A stretch of DNA of 64,000 bases, from NCBI GenBank assembly GCA_023954195.1, contig JAMLIK010000003.1, positions 434,001 to 498,000 of the forward strand, in the 5' to 3' direction. The notes beneath the pieces are model-generated. The model was given only the letters and a program-made list of their open reading frames with translations. It had not been told where the DNA came from and made no database searches. This document shows, piece by piece, positions 1-8,581 of the stretch. The DNA comes from Xanthobacteraceae bacterium (GTDB taxonomy: Bacteria > Pseudomonadota > Alphaproteobacteria > Rhizobiales > Xanthobacteraceae). Within the stretch, counting starts at the first letter, position 1. Every line of letters begins with the position of its first letter. Both the position numbers and the translations under genes were made by a program.

Positions 1-48
1 CGTGGTTATTATACACGCCATATTGTACATGGACCCGTCGGGCTTGTC

Positions 49-65
49 AGGAACAATTTGTTCCT
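49..65. promoter_or_regulatory. Palindromic operator abutting the XRE regulator start
   Basis: A perfect 17-bp inverted repeat, AGGAACA-ATT-TGTTCCT, ends on the base before the ATG at 66. Its position over the ribosome-binding region suggests autoregulation by the XRE protein encoded there. The palindrome is seen directly; the binding protein is inferred. No other good Shine-Dalgarno sequence is present except AGGA at 49-52, inside the palindrome. Confidence 0.55.
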
Positions 66-404
66 ATGGAGCCATTTGCATCGAATCTCAGAAGGCGCGC
101 TGAAGAACTCGGCATATCCAACGCCGAAGCCGCCCGGCGTGTCGGGTTAAGCGAAAGACGTTATGGCAATTACATTAGCGGGCGACGAGAGCCCGATCTT
201 GCGACACTGGTTCGGATCGCCGCTATTCTCGAAACAACCCCGAACCATCTTTTGTCTTTCGGTGAGGATGGGACAAGAGCGAGTGCCAGCGTCCCAAGGC
301 AGCGGATCGCGTCGGCGGCAAACGTATTGAGCAAGGCCGATTCGGAAACGGTCGCAATCATGATCGAGGCACTGGCCGCCACGCGCCGGAAGCGGACGAA
401 ATAG
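66..404 (+). CDS. XRE-family helix-turn-helix regulator of the island
   Basis: Small DNA-binding protein of 112 residues. Residues about 6-62 form a Cro/C1-type HTH, with the recognition region in ISNAEAARRVGLSERRYGNY followed by an EPDLATLVRIAAIL segment typical of XRE repressors. The C-terminal half is short, basic at the end and has no recognisable enzymatic or peptidase domain. It is the only rightward gene of the island and converges on the DUF5681 gene with 1 nt between stops. A 17-bp palindrome immediately before its ATG suggests it represses itself and probably controls the element. The family call is firm; its targets are inference. Confidence 0.85.
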   Translation: MEPFASNLRRRAEELGISNAEAARRVGLSERRYGNYISGRREPDLATLVRIAAILETTPNHLLSFGEDGTRASASVPRQRIASAANVLSKADSETVAIMIEALAATRRKRTK

Positions 405-405
405 A

Positions 406-759
406 TCACACCGCCTTCAAGGCGGATTCGATGAGCGTCCGGCGCTTTTTGGCGTCAATCAGTTCGACGGCCTCTTGATCGCTCAATTCGGCATAGTCGA
501 TGTCGGGCGCTTCCTCGCGCTGCATGACAAGTTCGCGGGGGACCAGCGCCCCGACCAACCGCAAATATGCGCCCGGATCGTTGGCGCGCAAGCTGGCAAT
601 GGCTTCGGCCCCGTGCGCGACGAAATCAGCAACGATCGTGTTCAGGAACACGTCCGTCAGTTTGTTCTTGGCTCCCTTGGGGCGGCCGTGCGGATTGCCG
701 CTTGCGCCCGGCTGAAACGGTCGCCCACGCTGTTTCGGCGCTGTTATTGCAGCGGCCAT
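406..759 (-). CDS. DUF5681 domain protein of the integrated element
   Basis: 117-residue protein of unknown function. Residues about 8-35 carry the DUF5681 signature (FQPGASGNPHGRPKGAKNK), a short basic segment common in proteins of phages and integrative elements. The rest is helical and acidic at the C-terminus. The start at 759 was chosen because GGGAG lies 8 nt upstream and because it sits directly behind the corrected stop of the upstream primase/helicase (TGA-c-ATG at 763-757), giving a coupled operon. A longer reading to 798 has no such support. DNA binding or a packaging-related role is possible but not shown by the sequence. Confidence 0.75.
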   Translation of the reverse strand: MAAAITAPKQRGRPFQPGASGNPHGRPKGAKNKLTDVFLNTIVADFVAHGAEAIASLRANDPGAYLRLVGALVPRELVMQREEAPDIDYAELSDQEAVELIDAKKRRTLIESALKAV

Positions 760-760
760 G

Positions 761-2943
761 TCAGTTGCTCCCGTTTGGCGAAGATGGCCAAGGCGCACTA
801 AAGATGCCCATGTTTTCGGGCTGGCCGTCTTTGCCGTTCATGGCCATCTTGGCCTTGCCAATAGCCTCTTGAACGCCCGCCCAAGCGCCGCTGGCGAAGG
901 GGAATTGCCAAATCCATTCGCCCTGGAAGCCGTCTTTGCGCGCTTCGACGCCCATTGCATCCTTGGCGCGTCGCAAGGTCTTGTCCGAAATGTTCTGTTC
1001 CTTCGCATGGGCAAACAGGTCTTCGATGAAACTGCGCCATGCCGAAGCTCTTCAGTTAGGAAATGCTTGGCGGCATCAAGCTGTGAATGGTCGCTTCGGT
1101 GTTCGCCTTCGCCGATGGCTTCGTCCGCCGTAATCGCCACCGTGCCTTTCTCAAATTCGATATAGGGCGCGACGATGTTGTTCGGCAGTTCCTTGAGTTG
1201 AACGCGATAAGCCAGCCCGGACGCCTGCCCAAGGTTGTTCTTGGCTTGAACGAACAATCGTAACCCTTCGTCTTCCTGCCCCTTCGTCACCAAGAACGTT
1301 GCGCGTGACGCGGCAACGAACGCACCGGACCCGGTAATGGCGTTGACCGACTTGCCGTTGCCGCTGCTCTTGTTAAGGTGAGAAACGGCAACGATCGCGA
1401 TCCGTCGCCGTGCCGCAAGCGCCTGTGCCGGGGCGAGCGCGGCGCGCACATCTGCCGTCTTGTGCGTGTCGGTCTTGTCGAGATAGGCCGTGATCGGATC
1501 GATGATGACAAGCCGCACGTCCGGCAATTCATCAAGCAGGCGCTCAAGCCGCGTCATGTCGGTTTGCAGCGACAGGCCGCGCATGGCCCCGATACCAGTT
1601 CGGACGGCTTCCACCACATGCACGCGATCAAGGTTCGCGCCCGCCGCTTCAAGGCGCGGCCGGATCGTATCGCCCACGTCGTCTTCACAAGACAGCATGA
1701 CGACGCTGCCCGTTGGCCGGGGCGCATTGTCGTCGGGCCATGCCGTGCCCGTCGTGACGCGCGCGGCCATGAAGGCGGTAAGCTGGGATTTCCCCAAGCC
1801 GGGATCACCCGCGATGAGCGACAGCTTGCCGATAGCGATCCGCTGCCCCCAAAGCCATTCAATGGGTTCAGGCTGAACATCGGAAACGCGATGCACGATC
1901 AAGCGATCTTCCATCGCGATCGGCATAACTGGATTTGAAACAGGACTCCCGGCCGTGAAGCGCACCCGGCCATCTTCGGCAAACCGCCGAATCGTATCGA
2001 GAACCGGCGCATCTACCAAAGGCGGGTGGGGGTTCTGAATGCCGCGCGTAAGCCCCGACGCAATCGTAGCTTCGACGGCCGCAAGAGTGTCCTTGGCTGC
2101 ATAGCCGTTGAGGTGGCTGGCTTCGACCAAAGCCATCTTGACCGTTTCGGCGGCAATCCACCCGCTGCCGACCATGCGCCCCATCCGGTATGCGATGCCG
2201 TTCAGAGCGTCGTTCCGTCCGCTGCCTTCGGTCTTAGCGCGAAGTTCGGAAAAATTGTCCTGAAGCGCCTTCATCGCATAGGCGCGTTCATGATCCGTGA
2301 CGGCAGTTGCGATAGCAGCATTTCCCGTTCCATCCGCAGCGGCCATCGGCACTATCGCCTGCAAGAACCGCTGGACCTGTTCTTCGGAAACCGCCGTCAG
2401 AGCGCTTCGGCCGCGTTCATGAAAATTGGCTGGCTGCCAATCATAGGCGCTACCATCAACATGATCGCCGAAGCCCACGAATTGTTGGCCGAAGCCCAAG
2501 ACTTCGACCTTTCCGCCATGCACGTTGACGGCGCGTTTTCGCGGCTCGCCTTCAATGGCCCGGTAGAGCATCAGGCGGCGGGCGCTCCCAGCGCGGAAAC
2601 GGACGGGCGCTTCTCCCAAGATGGACCATGCCTGTGCGCAAATCTCTTGAGCATGGCGTTCGTCATCAATATCGATGTCCACCGCGCGAAGGCCGTCGCA
2701 CAGAATGCCCGTGTTCAGCCCCGTCATGGCCGGTGCAACCGTCACCGCTTCGGGCGGATCAAGCCGGGCGCGTTCCTGCCAACCTTTTCCGACAGGTTGC
2801 TTGCCCGGCGACGGGACTTTTTCGCCTGCCCCATACACCGCCAACGGACGATAGCCAGCGGCCCAAAGCTGCTTGCGGATCGCCCATACATTCGACTGCA
2901 CGGGCGAAAGCCACGTCTTGGCGGATGAGGGAGCATCAACCAT
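761..2943 (-). CDS. Prim-pol / RepA-like AAA ATPase, C-terminus frameshifted near 1020
   Basis: Replication protein of the island. The N-terminal third resembles a bifunctional primase-polymerase domain, with a DxD-type motif in LRAVDIDIDD near residue 88. The middle is a RepA/AAA_25 ATPase with Walker A GDPGLGKS near residue 380 and a Walker B-like LVIIDP near 478. As read, the frame runs to 838 with a low-complexity tail. Adding one base after the AAG codon at about 1021 restores a sensible C-terminus (KDLFAHAKEQNISDKTLRRAK, then WIWQFPF) ending at TGA 761-763, exactly before the next gene. I therefore give 761 as the intended end. The break could be a real mutation or a sequencing error. 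Confidence 0.75.
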
Positions 2944-2946
2944 GAT

Positions 2947-3159
2947 TCACCGCATGGACGCGGCGGCAGAACGGGACGGCAGAGCGTGCAACCAAGCCAT
3001 CGCGTCGTCATAGGTGATGATGGTTCGCGTGCCGACCTTTCGCACCTTCAGGCGACCGGCGCGAATTTCCTCGTAGATGGTGGATCGGCCGACGCTGAAG
3101 GCTCGGCCGAAATTGGCGATGCTGTAAGCACGCCGCTCAATGCTGTCTGTTTCCTGCAT
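2947..3159 (-). CDS. AlpA-like helix-turn-helix (excisionase-type) protein
   Basis: 70-residue MerR-like/AlpA-type winged HTH. The segment FSVGRSTIYEEIRAGRLKVR followed by KVGTRTIITYDDAMAWL is the usual layout of excisionase and AlpA regulators. In P4-like and PICI-like elements such proteins activate integrase or direct excision. Its stop lies 3 nt before the ATG of the primase/helicase, so the two are probably co-transcribed leftwards. Family assignment is good; whether it acts as Xis or as a transcription factor cannot be told from sequence. Confidence 0.85.
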   Translation of the reverse strand: MQETDSIERRAYSIANFGRAFSVGRSTIYEEIRAGRLKVRKVGTRTIITYDDAMAWLHALPSRSAAASMR

Positions 3160-3260
3160 CGCACATACTCCCGCAAAGGCATGGGATCGTGCGTATCACG
3201 GCGGATACAGGCGGTGAGGAATTTGATTGCCGGGTCTTAACCTCGGCGGTGCTTGGATCA

Positions 3261-3509
3261 CTATTCGATGCCAGCGGCTTTGAACTTCCGAAGAAACCGT
3301 TTCCTTGTCGCCTCTTCAGAATGTCCTTTGGCAAGTTTCGCCAATTTCATAGCAGCTTCAATACGTGAACTAAACTTGCCGAATTGAATGCCTTCGGATG
3401 CGAAGGCGATCCATTCGGAATCATCAATTGTCAGCGGTCCACAATTGGGGCGTGGCCTTGGAATATCGCTGCGAATTTCGAAGACCGGCTTCGCGGGTTC
3501 GTCCGTCAC
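3261..3509 (-). CDS. Small hypothetical protein coupled to the integrase
   Basis: 82-residue soluble protein, unrecognised. It is rich in charged residues, with a basic C-terminal helix (KRFLRKFKAAGIE). Its ATG overlaps the TGA of the integrase gene by 4 nt (3506-3509), which argues for a real gene translated with the integrase. No domain or catalytic motif is visible. A role in recombination control is only a guess from position. Confidence 0.6.
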   Translation of the reverse strand: MTDEPAKPVFEIRSDIPRPRPNCGPLTIDDSEWIAFASEGIQFGKFSSRIEAAMKLAKLAKGHSEEATRKRFLRKFKAAGIE

Positions 3510-4729
3510 GATTTCGACCGCTTCGGCTGAAGTGCGACAAACCGACCAACGGCCTTCAGACTATCGAGATAGTCCGCCCACCAATCCATCATGCGGACAC
3601 GCTCTTCCCAATGCTCGCCACGGGCATAGGCGCGGCGCACGTCGTCGTTTTCGACGTGGGCAAGCTGGCGTTCGATCGCATCGGCGTTCCACTTGCCGCT
3701 TTCGTTGAGAAGCGTTGAGGCGGTGGCGCGGAAGCCGTGCGCGGTGGCGTCGTCCTGCGAATAGCCAAGGCGGCGAAGGGCGGCGTTGAGCGTGTTGTCA
3801 GAAATCGGCCGAAGCACCGTCCGGACGCTCGGGAAGACAAGCTTGCCGCCCGTGATTTCGCGAAGCTGCTTCAGGATGGCGATCGCCTGCGGCGGCAAGG
3901 GCACGCGATGGGGGCGGCGCATCTTGGTTCGCGCAGCCGGGATCGTCCAAACCGCCTGCTCAAGATTGAATTCCGTCCATTCGGCCGCGCGTAGCTCGCC
4001 GGGGCGCGGGAACAGGATCGCCATGAGCCGCAACGCCGCGTGCGTGGTCGGCTGGCCAACGAACCCGTCGATGGCGCGAAGCAAGGCCCCGACCGCCTTT
4101 GGATCGGTGACGGCCGCCCGCGATTTGACCTTGGGTGCTGTCAACGCACCCCGCAGGGCAATGGTTGGATCGTCCGTCGCGCGCGCGGTGGCGATCGCGT
4201 AACGGAAGACGCTACCGATGGTGCTGCGAAGGCGGCGCGCGCTTTCCAGCCGCCCGCGCGCTTCGATCTTGCGCAGCACGGCCAAAACCTCGGCCGCGTT
4301 GATTTCACTGATGGGGCGATCGCCGATAATCGGGCGGGCGAAGTCGAGCAGCCAGCCGATCTTGCCGATCGTCGTTTCGGCGCGACCTTCACGCTTCAGC
4401 TTGGCCAGATATTCATCGGCAAGGACGCCGAACGTATTGGCGTTCGCCGTCAGCTTGGCGACCTTTTCGAGGCGGACTTGCGCGCTCGGGTCGGTACCGG
4501 CCGCCAACGCCTTCTTGGCCTCATCCCGTCTGCGGCGGGCGTCTGCCAGCGAAACGGCGGGATAGACCCCGAAGGTCAAAAGCTTCTGCTTGCCTGCGTA
4601 ACGGAACTGCATCCGCCAGCGGCGGCTCCCGGACGGCATCACCAGAAGATACAGACCACCGCCGTCCGTCAGCTTAACGGGGCGCTCGCCGCCTTTGGCG
4701 GAACGGATCATCGTGTCAGTCAAGGGCAT
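3506..4729 (-). CDS. P4-type tyrosine integrase of the tRNA-Phe island
   Basis: 407-residue site-specific tyrosine recombinase. The N-terminal ~90 residues are the DUF4102 arm-binding domain (LTDGGGLYLLV, YAGKQKLLTFGVYP, SLADARRRR). A SAM-like core-binding domain and the catalytic domain follow, with Arg in FPRPGELRAAEW near 245, HGFR near 328, the second His in LAHVENDDVRRAY near 350 and the presumed nucleophile Tyr of that motif near 361. The gene reads away from the tRNA-Phe 3' end 170 bp upstream, the standard layout of an island integrated in a tRNA gene. GGTACCATCA repeats occupy its promoter region. All key residues appear intact. Confidence 0.93.
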   Translation of the reverse strand: MPLTDTMIRSAKGGERPVKLTDGGGLYLLVMPSGSRRWRMQFRYAGKQKLLTFGVYPAVSLADARRRRDEAKKALAAGTDPSAQVRLEKVAKLTANANTFGVLADEYLAKLKREGRAETTIGKIGWLLDFARPIIGDRPISEINAAEVLAVLRKIEARGRLESARRLRSTIGSVFRYAIATARATDDPTIALRGALTAPKVKSRAAVTDPKAVGALLRAIDGFVGQPTTHAALRLMAILFPRPGELRAAEWTEFNLEQAVWTIPAARTKMRRPHRVPLPPQAIAILKQLREITGGKLVFPSVRTVLRPISDNTLNAALRRLGYSQDDATAHGFRATASTLLNESGKWNADAIERQLAHVENDDVRRAYARGEHWEERVRMMDWWADYLDSLKAVGRFVALQPKRSKS

Positions 4730-4731
4730 AG

Positions 4732-4797
4732 TGATGGTACCTGCCTTGGTGGCACCTTCGAGGTACCATCAAAGGTACCATCATTTTTGATGGTACC
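4732..4797. repeat. Four GGTACCATCA repeats before the integrase
   Basis: The 10-mer GGTACCATCA occurs four times: inverted at 4732-4741, direct at 4762-4771 and 4774-4783, and inverted at 4788-4797. The last two form a perfect stem with a TTTT loop (4774-4797). The array begins 3 bp from the integrase ATG. Such clusters commonly serve as arm-type integrase sites, excisionase sites or a promoter operator; which one applies here is inference. Confidence 0.6.
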
Positions 4798-4837
4798 TCA
4801 CGAACACATGAGAACATATGCGAACGCGCAGGGATTG

Positions 4838-4863
4838 AAAAGCCCTTTGTTTTCAGGGCTTTT
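4838..4863 (-). terminator. Rho-independent terminator after tRNA-Phe
   Basis: A 9-bp stem AAAAGCCCT / AGGGCTTTT closes an 8-nt loop, with T-rich sides on both strands. On the minus strand it lies about 33 nt beyond the tRNA-Phe 3' end and is its likely terminator. It could also stop transcription approaching from the island side. Confidence 0.6.
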
Positions 4864-4895
4864 TGGACTTCAGCGGATGGCTATGGACGGGAAAA

Positions 4896-4971
4896 TGGTG
4901 CCCAGGGGCGGAATCGAACCACCGACACTGCGATTTTCAGTCGCATGCTCTACCAACTGAGCTACCTGGGC
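4896..4971 (-). tRNA. tRNA-Phe (anticodon GAA), CCA encoded
   Basis: Complete 76-nt cloverleaf on the minus strand. The acceptor stem pairs GCCCAGG with CCTGGGC, followed by discriminator A and an encoded CCA. The anticodon arm is GCGA-CTGAAAA-TCGC, giving GAA. The T arm contains GGTTCGATTCC. The 3' end faces the integrase gene and is the probable attachment site of the island at 1-4895. No second copy of the tRNA 3' end is seen to the left within the window. Confidence 0.96.
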
Positions 4972-5172
4972 CGCCGTCGGGGCCGAACGCCCCAGCGCGC
5001 CGGTTTATAGTGGGGCGGAAGCGCCGTGTCCACCCGGTCGGACGTGCTTTGTGGATACGCTCCGCCCAATTCCGCGCCGCCTCGGGAGCGGTGGGGGCAA
5101 GGTCATCCCGCTCTCGCCCTCGGTTCGAGCGCAATCCGATCCCGGCAATGGTTTCGGAGTTTTGGATCAACG

Positions 5173-5373
5173 CTAATCGGCGTCCTCGGGGTCGGTGTCG
5201 CGGCCCGGCACCACGTAGGATCCCGACAGCCAGCGGTTGAGGTCGACATCGCGGCAGCGCTCGGAACAGAACGGGCGCGATCGCGCCGTCGCCTCCCTGC
5301 CGCAGATCGGGCAAGGCTTTGCTTCCGCCGGCTTTCCGGCCGCCTTGTTGGCGGATGGCGGGTCAGCCGGCAT
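5173..5373 (-). CDS. yacG: YacG zinc-binding DNA gyrase inhibitor
   Basis: 66-residue protein of the YacG family, a small zinc-ribbon protein known in E. coli to bind GyrB and inhibit gyrase. The four ligands are visible in CPICG (near residues 21-25) and FCSERC (near 35-40), followed by the family motif [14 protein letters not shown]. Its start overlaps the end of maf by 11 nt, so it is translated from the same leftward transcript. Length is normal. The maf-yacG pair beside tRNA-Phe is probably ancestral core sequence and marks the boundary of the island. Confidence 0.93.
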   Translation of the reverse strand: MPADPPSANKAAGKPAEAKPCPICGREATARSRPFCSERCRDVDLNRWLSGSYVVPGRDTDPEDAD

Positions 5374-5986
5374 TGAGCCAGCCGTCGCGGATCGGGAATT
5401 TCTCGCCGCCCAGCAAGGTTACGGTTTCGTACAGCGGCAGGCCGACCACGTTGGTATACGAGCCGACCATCTTCACCGCGAACGAGCCGGCGATGCCCTG
5501 GATGGCGTAGCCGCCCGCCTTGCCGCGCCATTCGTCGGAGGCGATGTAGCCGCGCAGATCGTCCTCGGTGAGGCGCTTGAAGCGCACCCGCGTCTCCACC
5601 AGCCGCTGCCGGAACGCCTCGTTCGGCGTCACCAGGCAGATCGCGGTGTAGACCCGATGATTGCGGCCGGACAGCAGCCGCAGGCACTGCGCGGCCTCGT
5701 CCGCCAGTTCCGCCTTGGGCAGGATGCGGCGGCCGACCGCGACCACGGTGTCGGCGGCGAGAATGAAAGCGCCGCGCAGGTTGTCGTCGAGCTTCAGCGC
5801 GGCCAGGGCCGCTTCCGCCTTGGCCCGCGCCAGGCGGTTGGCGCAGGCGCGCGGCAGTTCGCCGCGTTGCGGGGTCTCGTCGATCTCGGCGGGGCGCAGC
5901 GCATCCGGCTCGATGCCGGCCTGGTTGAGCAAGGCGAGGCGGCGCGGCGAGCCGGAGGCGAGAACGAGTTTTTGGCGGGCGGACAT
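5363..5986 (-). CDS. maf: Maf nucleoside triphosphate pyrophosphatase
   Basis: 207-residue house-cleaning pyrophosphatase of the Maf/HAM1 fold, expected to hydrolyse non-canonical or excess NTPs such as dTTP/UTP to monophosphate. The signature [14 protein letters not shown] is at residues 7-20. The catalytic AADTVV and the later [15 protein letters not shown] segment are all intact. The start at 5986 gives the usual family length; the frame stays open further upstream but that part has no family similarity. It precedes and overlaps yacG, and faces the NUDIX gene across a 123-bp divergent promoter region. Confidence 0.93.
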   Translation of the reverse strand: MSARQKLVLASGSPRRLALLNQAGIEPDALRPAEIDETPQRGELPRACANRLARAKAEAALAALKLDDNLRGAFILAADTVVAVGRRILPKAELADEAAQCLRLLSGRNHRVYTAICLVTPNEAFRQRLVETRVRFKRLTEDDLRGYIASDEWRGKAGGYAIQGIAGSFAVKMVGSYTNVVGLPLYETVTLLGGEKFPIRDGWLNAG

Positions 5987-6109
5987 CGAATGGAATCGGG
6001 GTTTCGGCGGTTTGCAGCGCGCGGGACCGTATCGGAAGCGGTTCGCCTCGACAACCGGCGCCGCCCGCCGGCCGTTGCCAAATTCGCCTCTTGCTGCCAT
6101 GTCAGGGGC

Positions 6110-6742
6110 ATGATCCGCCCCTTCACCGATGCCACCCGGCAGGAGATCGCCGGACGATGCGCCGCTTTCGCGCGCGCCGCGCCGGATGCCGCGACCGTCG
6201 GCCTGAAACGGGCGGCGGTGGCGATCACGCTGGCGCGGTCGGCCGGGGTCGAGGACGGAACGGCGCTGCTGTTGACCATGCGGGCCGCCAGCCTGCGCGC
6301 GCATAGCAACCAGTGGGCGCCGCCGGGCGGGCGCTGCGATCCCGGCGAGGGCCCGGTGGAGACGGCGCTGCGTGAACTCGACGAGGAGATCGGGCTCAAG
6401 CTCGGCGCCGAGGCCGTGCTCGGCCTGCTCGACGATTATCCCACCCGTTCCGGTTATCTCATCACGCCGGTGGTGTTATGGGCCGACGACACCGCGCGCC
6501 TCGCGCCCAACCCGGACGAGGTCGCCTCGGTGCATCGCATCGCGCTCGCCCAGATCGAGCGGGATGACGCCTTCAATTTCGTGCGCATCCCGGAGAGCGA
6601 GCGGCGGGTGATCCGCTTCAGCCACGCCGGCGACTTCATTCATGCGCCCACCGCCGCGCTGATCTACCAGTTCCGCGAGGTCGTGGCCGGACGCGACACC
6701 CGCGTCGCGGAACTGGAACAGCCGGTGTTCGCCTGGAAGTGA
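6110..6742 (+). CDS. NUDIX hydrolase, CoA pyrophosphatase type (NudL-like)
   Basis: 210-residue NUDIX hydrolase. The Nudix box is complete near residues 76-98: [22 protein letters not shown], with all metal-binding glutamates. The preceding [23 protein letters not shown] resembles the CoA/acyl-CoA pyrophosphatase group (NudL/Nudt7). The downstream [15 protein letters not shown] segment is less conserved. The start at 6110 follows a short GGGGC and gives normal length; the same frame is open far upstream, but only in antisense to maf. The substrate is inferred from family resemblance. Confidence 0.85.
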   Translation: MIRPFTDATRQEIAGRCAAFARAAPDAATVGLKRAAVAITLARSAGVEDGTALLLTMRAASLRAHSNQWAPPGGRCDPGEGPVETALRELDEEIGLKLGAEAVLGLLDDYPTRSGYLITPVVLWADDTARLAPNPDEVASVHRIALAQIERDDAFNFVRIPESERRVIRFSHAGDFIHAPTAALIYQFREVVAGRDTRVAELEQPVFAWK

Positions 6743-6795
6743 CGGTTGCCGGTTTGTTAATGCCGGCTTCACCATCCGTCTGTTATATTGGCGCC

Positions 6796-7989
6796 ATGCG
6801 CGCAAAAACGATTCATATTTTCGGGCCGGGCTTGATCGCGGCGGGGTTGGTTCTGTCGACGAGCCTCACGGCGTCGGCGCAGTCGCTGCCCACCCTGTTC
6901 GCCAACGCCCGCACGCAGACCGCTTCCCCGCAGGCCATCGCCGACTATCAGCGCAAACTGCAAATCTATCTTGCGGCCCGCGAAGCGTTCAACGCCGAGG
7001 CCAGCGCCTATTGGGACGCCATCGCGGCGAAGCGGCGCATTCGCTTCGCCAAGTTCCGCAACCGCCAGCCGGTCTCGCTGGACGACTACGTCCTGACCCA
7101 GCCGCCGCTCTATGACGGGCCGAAGCGGCCGGTGAACCCGGAGCCGGATGAAACCGTGCCGCGCGAGCGCAAGCCGCTTCCCGTGGTGGCGGATTTCCTT
7201 CAGGCGGCGCGCGACTATTATCAGTTCGTGCCGACCCGCCCGGCCAGCGAAATGGAATTCAAGCGCGCTTATGCGCGGACCGCCATCGCCATGGGGCTGA
7301 CGCGCGAGCAGGCGATCCGGGTCTATTCGTTCGAGACCGGCGGCAACGGCCATCACGATATGCAGTCCGGCCTGAGTTCCGGGCGGCCGGGCGCGCGGGC
7401 GATCTCGACGGCGGTGGGCTACAACCAGTTGCTCACCACCAACACGCTCAATCTGGTGGCCGAGCAGGGCGACGGCATCCTGAAGGCGCTGCGCGACAAA
7501 GCCGCGCGGCTGTCCGGGGCGCAGCGCGCGGCGATGGAGCACAAGATCGCGGCGTTCCGGAAGATGCTGGCCTTCGCGCGCTCGGTGCCCAACAGCTGGA
7601 GCGAGCAGGCCAAGCTCGGCGCCACGCCGCGCGGCTGGGGCGTTCACGCGCTGGTGCTCGACATGGACATCGGCCCGCTGCTGCAAACCCACAAGCTGCT
7701 GACCTCGGTGATCTTCGCCCGCAACAAGGGTTATCACAAGCCGCTCACCGCCGCCGAGCTGGAGATGATGAACCTCACCGGCGACGGCACCGGTTTCGAC
7801 ATGGTGACGATGCCGCGGGCCTACCGCGAGCGGGTGCCGACCTCGAATTTCTTCCAGCGCTCCGGCTATGAGCGCAATCCGGTGGCGATCCGCCACGACA
7901 CCGTGGCGAAGCTGCTCGCCATCACCGACGAGCGGATGGACGTCAACAGCGCCAAGCCCGGCGCGCGCGAACTGGCGGCGGCGTTCTGA
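6796..7989 (+). CDS. Exported protein with a lysozyme-like signature
   Basis: 397-residue secreted or periplasmic protein. Residues 1-28 are a signal peptide (hydrophobic core FGPGLIAAGLVLSTSLTA, then ASAQ). Near residues 180-225 the sequence VYSFETGGNGHHDMQSG ... STAVGYNQLL resembles the catalytic Glu and the G-x-x-Q segment of lytic transglycosylases. A helical region follows and the end is basic. I infer a lysozyme-like fold, possibly acting on murein. The similarity is short, and a non-enzymatic function is possible. The start at 6796 is preferred over 6739 because it begins the signal peptide. Confidence 0.6.
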   Translation: MRAKTIHIFGPGLIAAGLVLSTSLTASAQSLPTLFANARTQTASPQAIADYQRKLQIYLAAREAFNAEASAYWDAIAAKRRIRFAKFRNRQPVSLDDYVLTQPPLYDGPKRPVNPEPDETVPRERKPLPVVADFLQAARDYYQFVPTRPASEMEFKRAYARTAIAMGLTREQAIRVYSFETGGNGHHDMQSGLSSGRPGARAISTAVGYNQLLTTNTLNLVAEQGDGILKALRDKAARLSGAQRAAMEHKIAAFRKMLAFARSVPNSWSEQAKLGATPRGWGVHALVLDMDIGPLLQTHKLLTSVIFARNKGYHKPLTAAELEMMNLTGDGTGFDMVTMPRAYRERVPTSNFFQRSGYERNPVAIRHDTVAKLLAITDERMDVNSAKPGARELAAAF

Positions 7990-8098
7990 GCGAATTGAAA
8001 TCACGGATTTCCCGCTGGTCGGGGCGGCGGCCGAAGGCTTTGCCGATGGCTTGCGTCGCGGCTATCTTCCCGCCGGGCGCGACGCACGGGAGATGACG

Positions 8099-8581
8099 AT
8101 GGCGAAGGCGGCGAAGGCGGTGGTTTGGCTGGCGCTCGGCGGCATGATGCTGGCCGGCGCGGCGCGAGCCGATGAGCAGTTCAAGCTGGGCCACAACCAG
8201 CGCATCGCCTGTAGCCGCGGGCTCAGTTCCGGCAAGCTGGACACCGCGAGCTGCCGTTCCTACGCCTATGTCTTCGACACCAAGACGTCGGAATATTTCC
8301 GCTGCACGGTCAGCCTGGAGGCGATCCGCAAGGACAAGAAAATCCTCAGCGTCCAGACCGACGGCGGCTGCGTGAAGAAGCCGCGCGTGTTCGACCAGGA
8401 CTCCCGCTATTCGTTCGAGGCGACCGAGACCGAGCCGCCCAACACCAATGCGTTCTTCGGTCAGGGCGGCTACGCCGTCTGGGTCAGCGACGACGCCGCG
8501 CGCAAGGTTCGCGGCTGTATCGCCATCGACATCGGGCGGGGGCCGGAAGTGTCGAAATGCGTCGACATGACGTTCCACTAA
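8099..8581 (+). CDS. Small exported protein of unknown function
   Basis: 160-residue protein with an N-terminal signal peptide (WLALGGMMLAGAARA-DE, cleavage near residue 25). The mature part has five cysteines (in IACS, ASCRS, FRCTV, GGCV and RGCIA, plus one in SKCVD near the end), suggesting disulfides in the periplasm. I do not recognise the family. The start at 8099 fits GGGAG at 8088-8092, whereas the ATG at 8093 would be too close. It overlaps tail-to-tail by 4 nt with the EAL protein gene. Confidence 0.65.
   Translation: MAKAAKAVVWLALGGMMLAGAARADEQFKLGHNQRIACSRGLSSGKLDTASCRSYAYVFDTKTSEYFRCTVSLEAIRKDKKILSVQTDGGCVKKPRVFDQDSRYSFEATETEPPNTNAFFGQGGYAVWVSDDAARKVRGCIAIDIGRGPEVSKCVDMTFH

Noticed and set aside
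966..1040. Programmed frameshift in the replication protein gene
   Set aside because: The sequence around the break (TCATCGAAGACCTG) has no slippery heptamer or homopolymer; a single lost base is the simpler explanation.
5237..6109. Long upstream extension of the NUDIX reading frame
   Set aside because: It is antisense to maf, has no family similarity, and the NUDIX family N-terminus begins at 6110.
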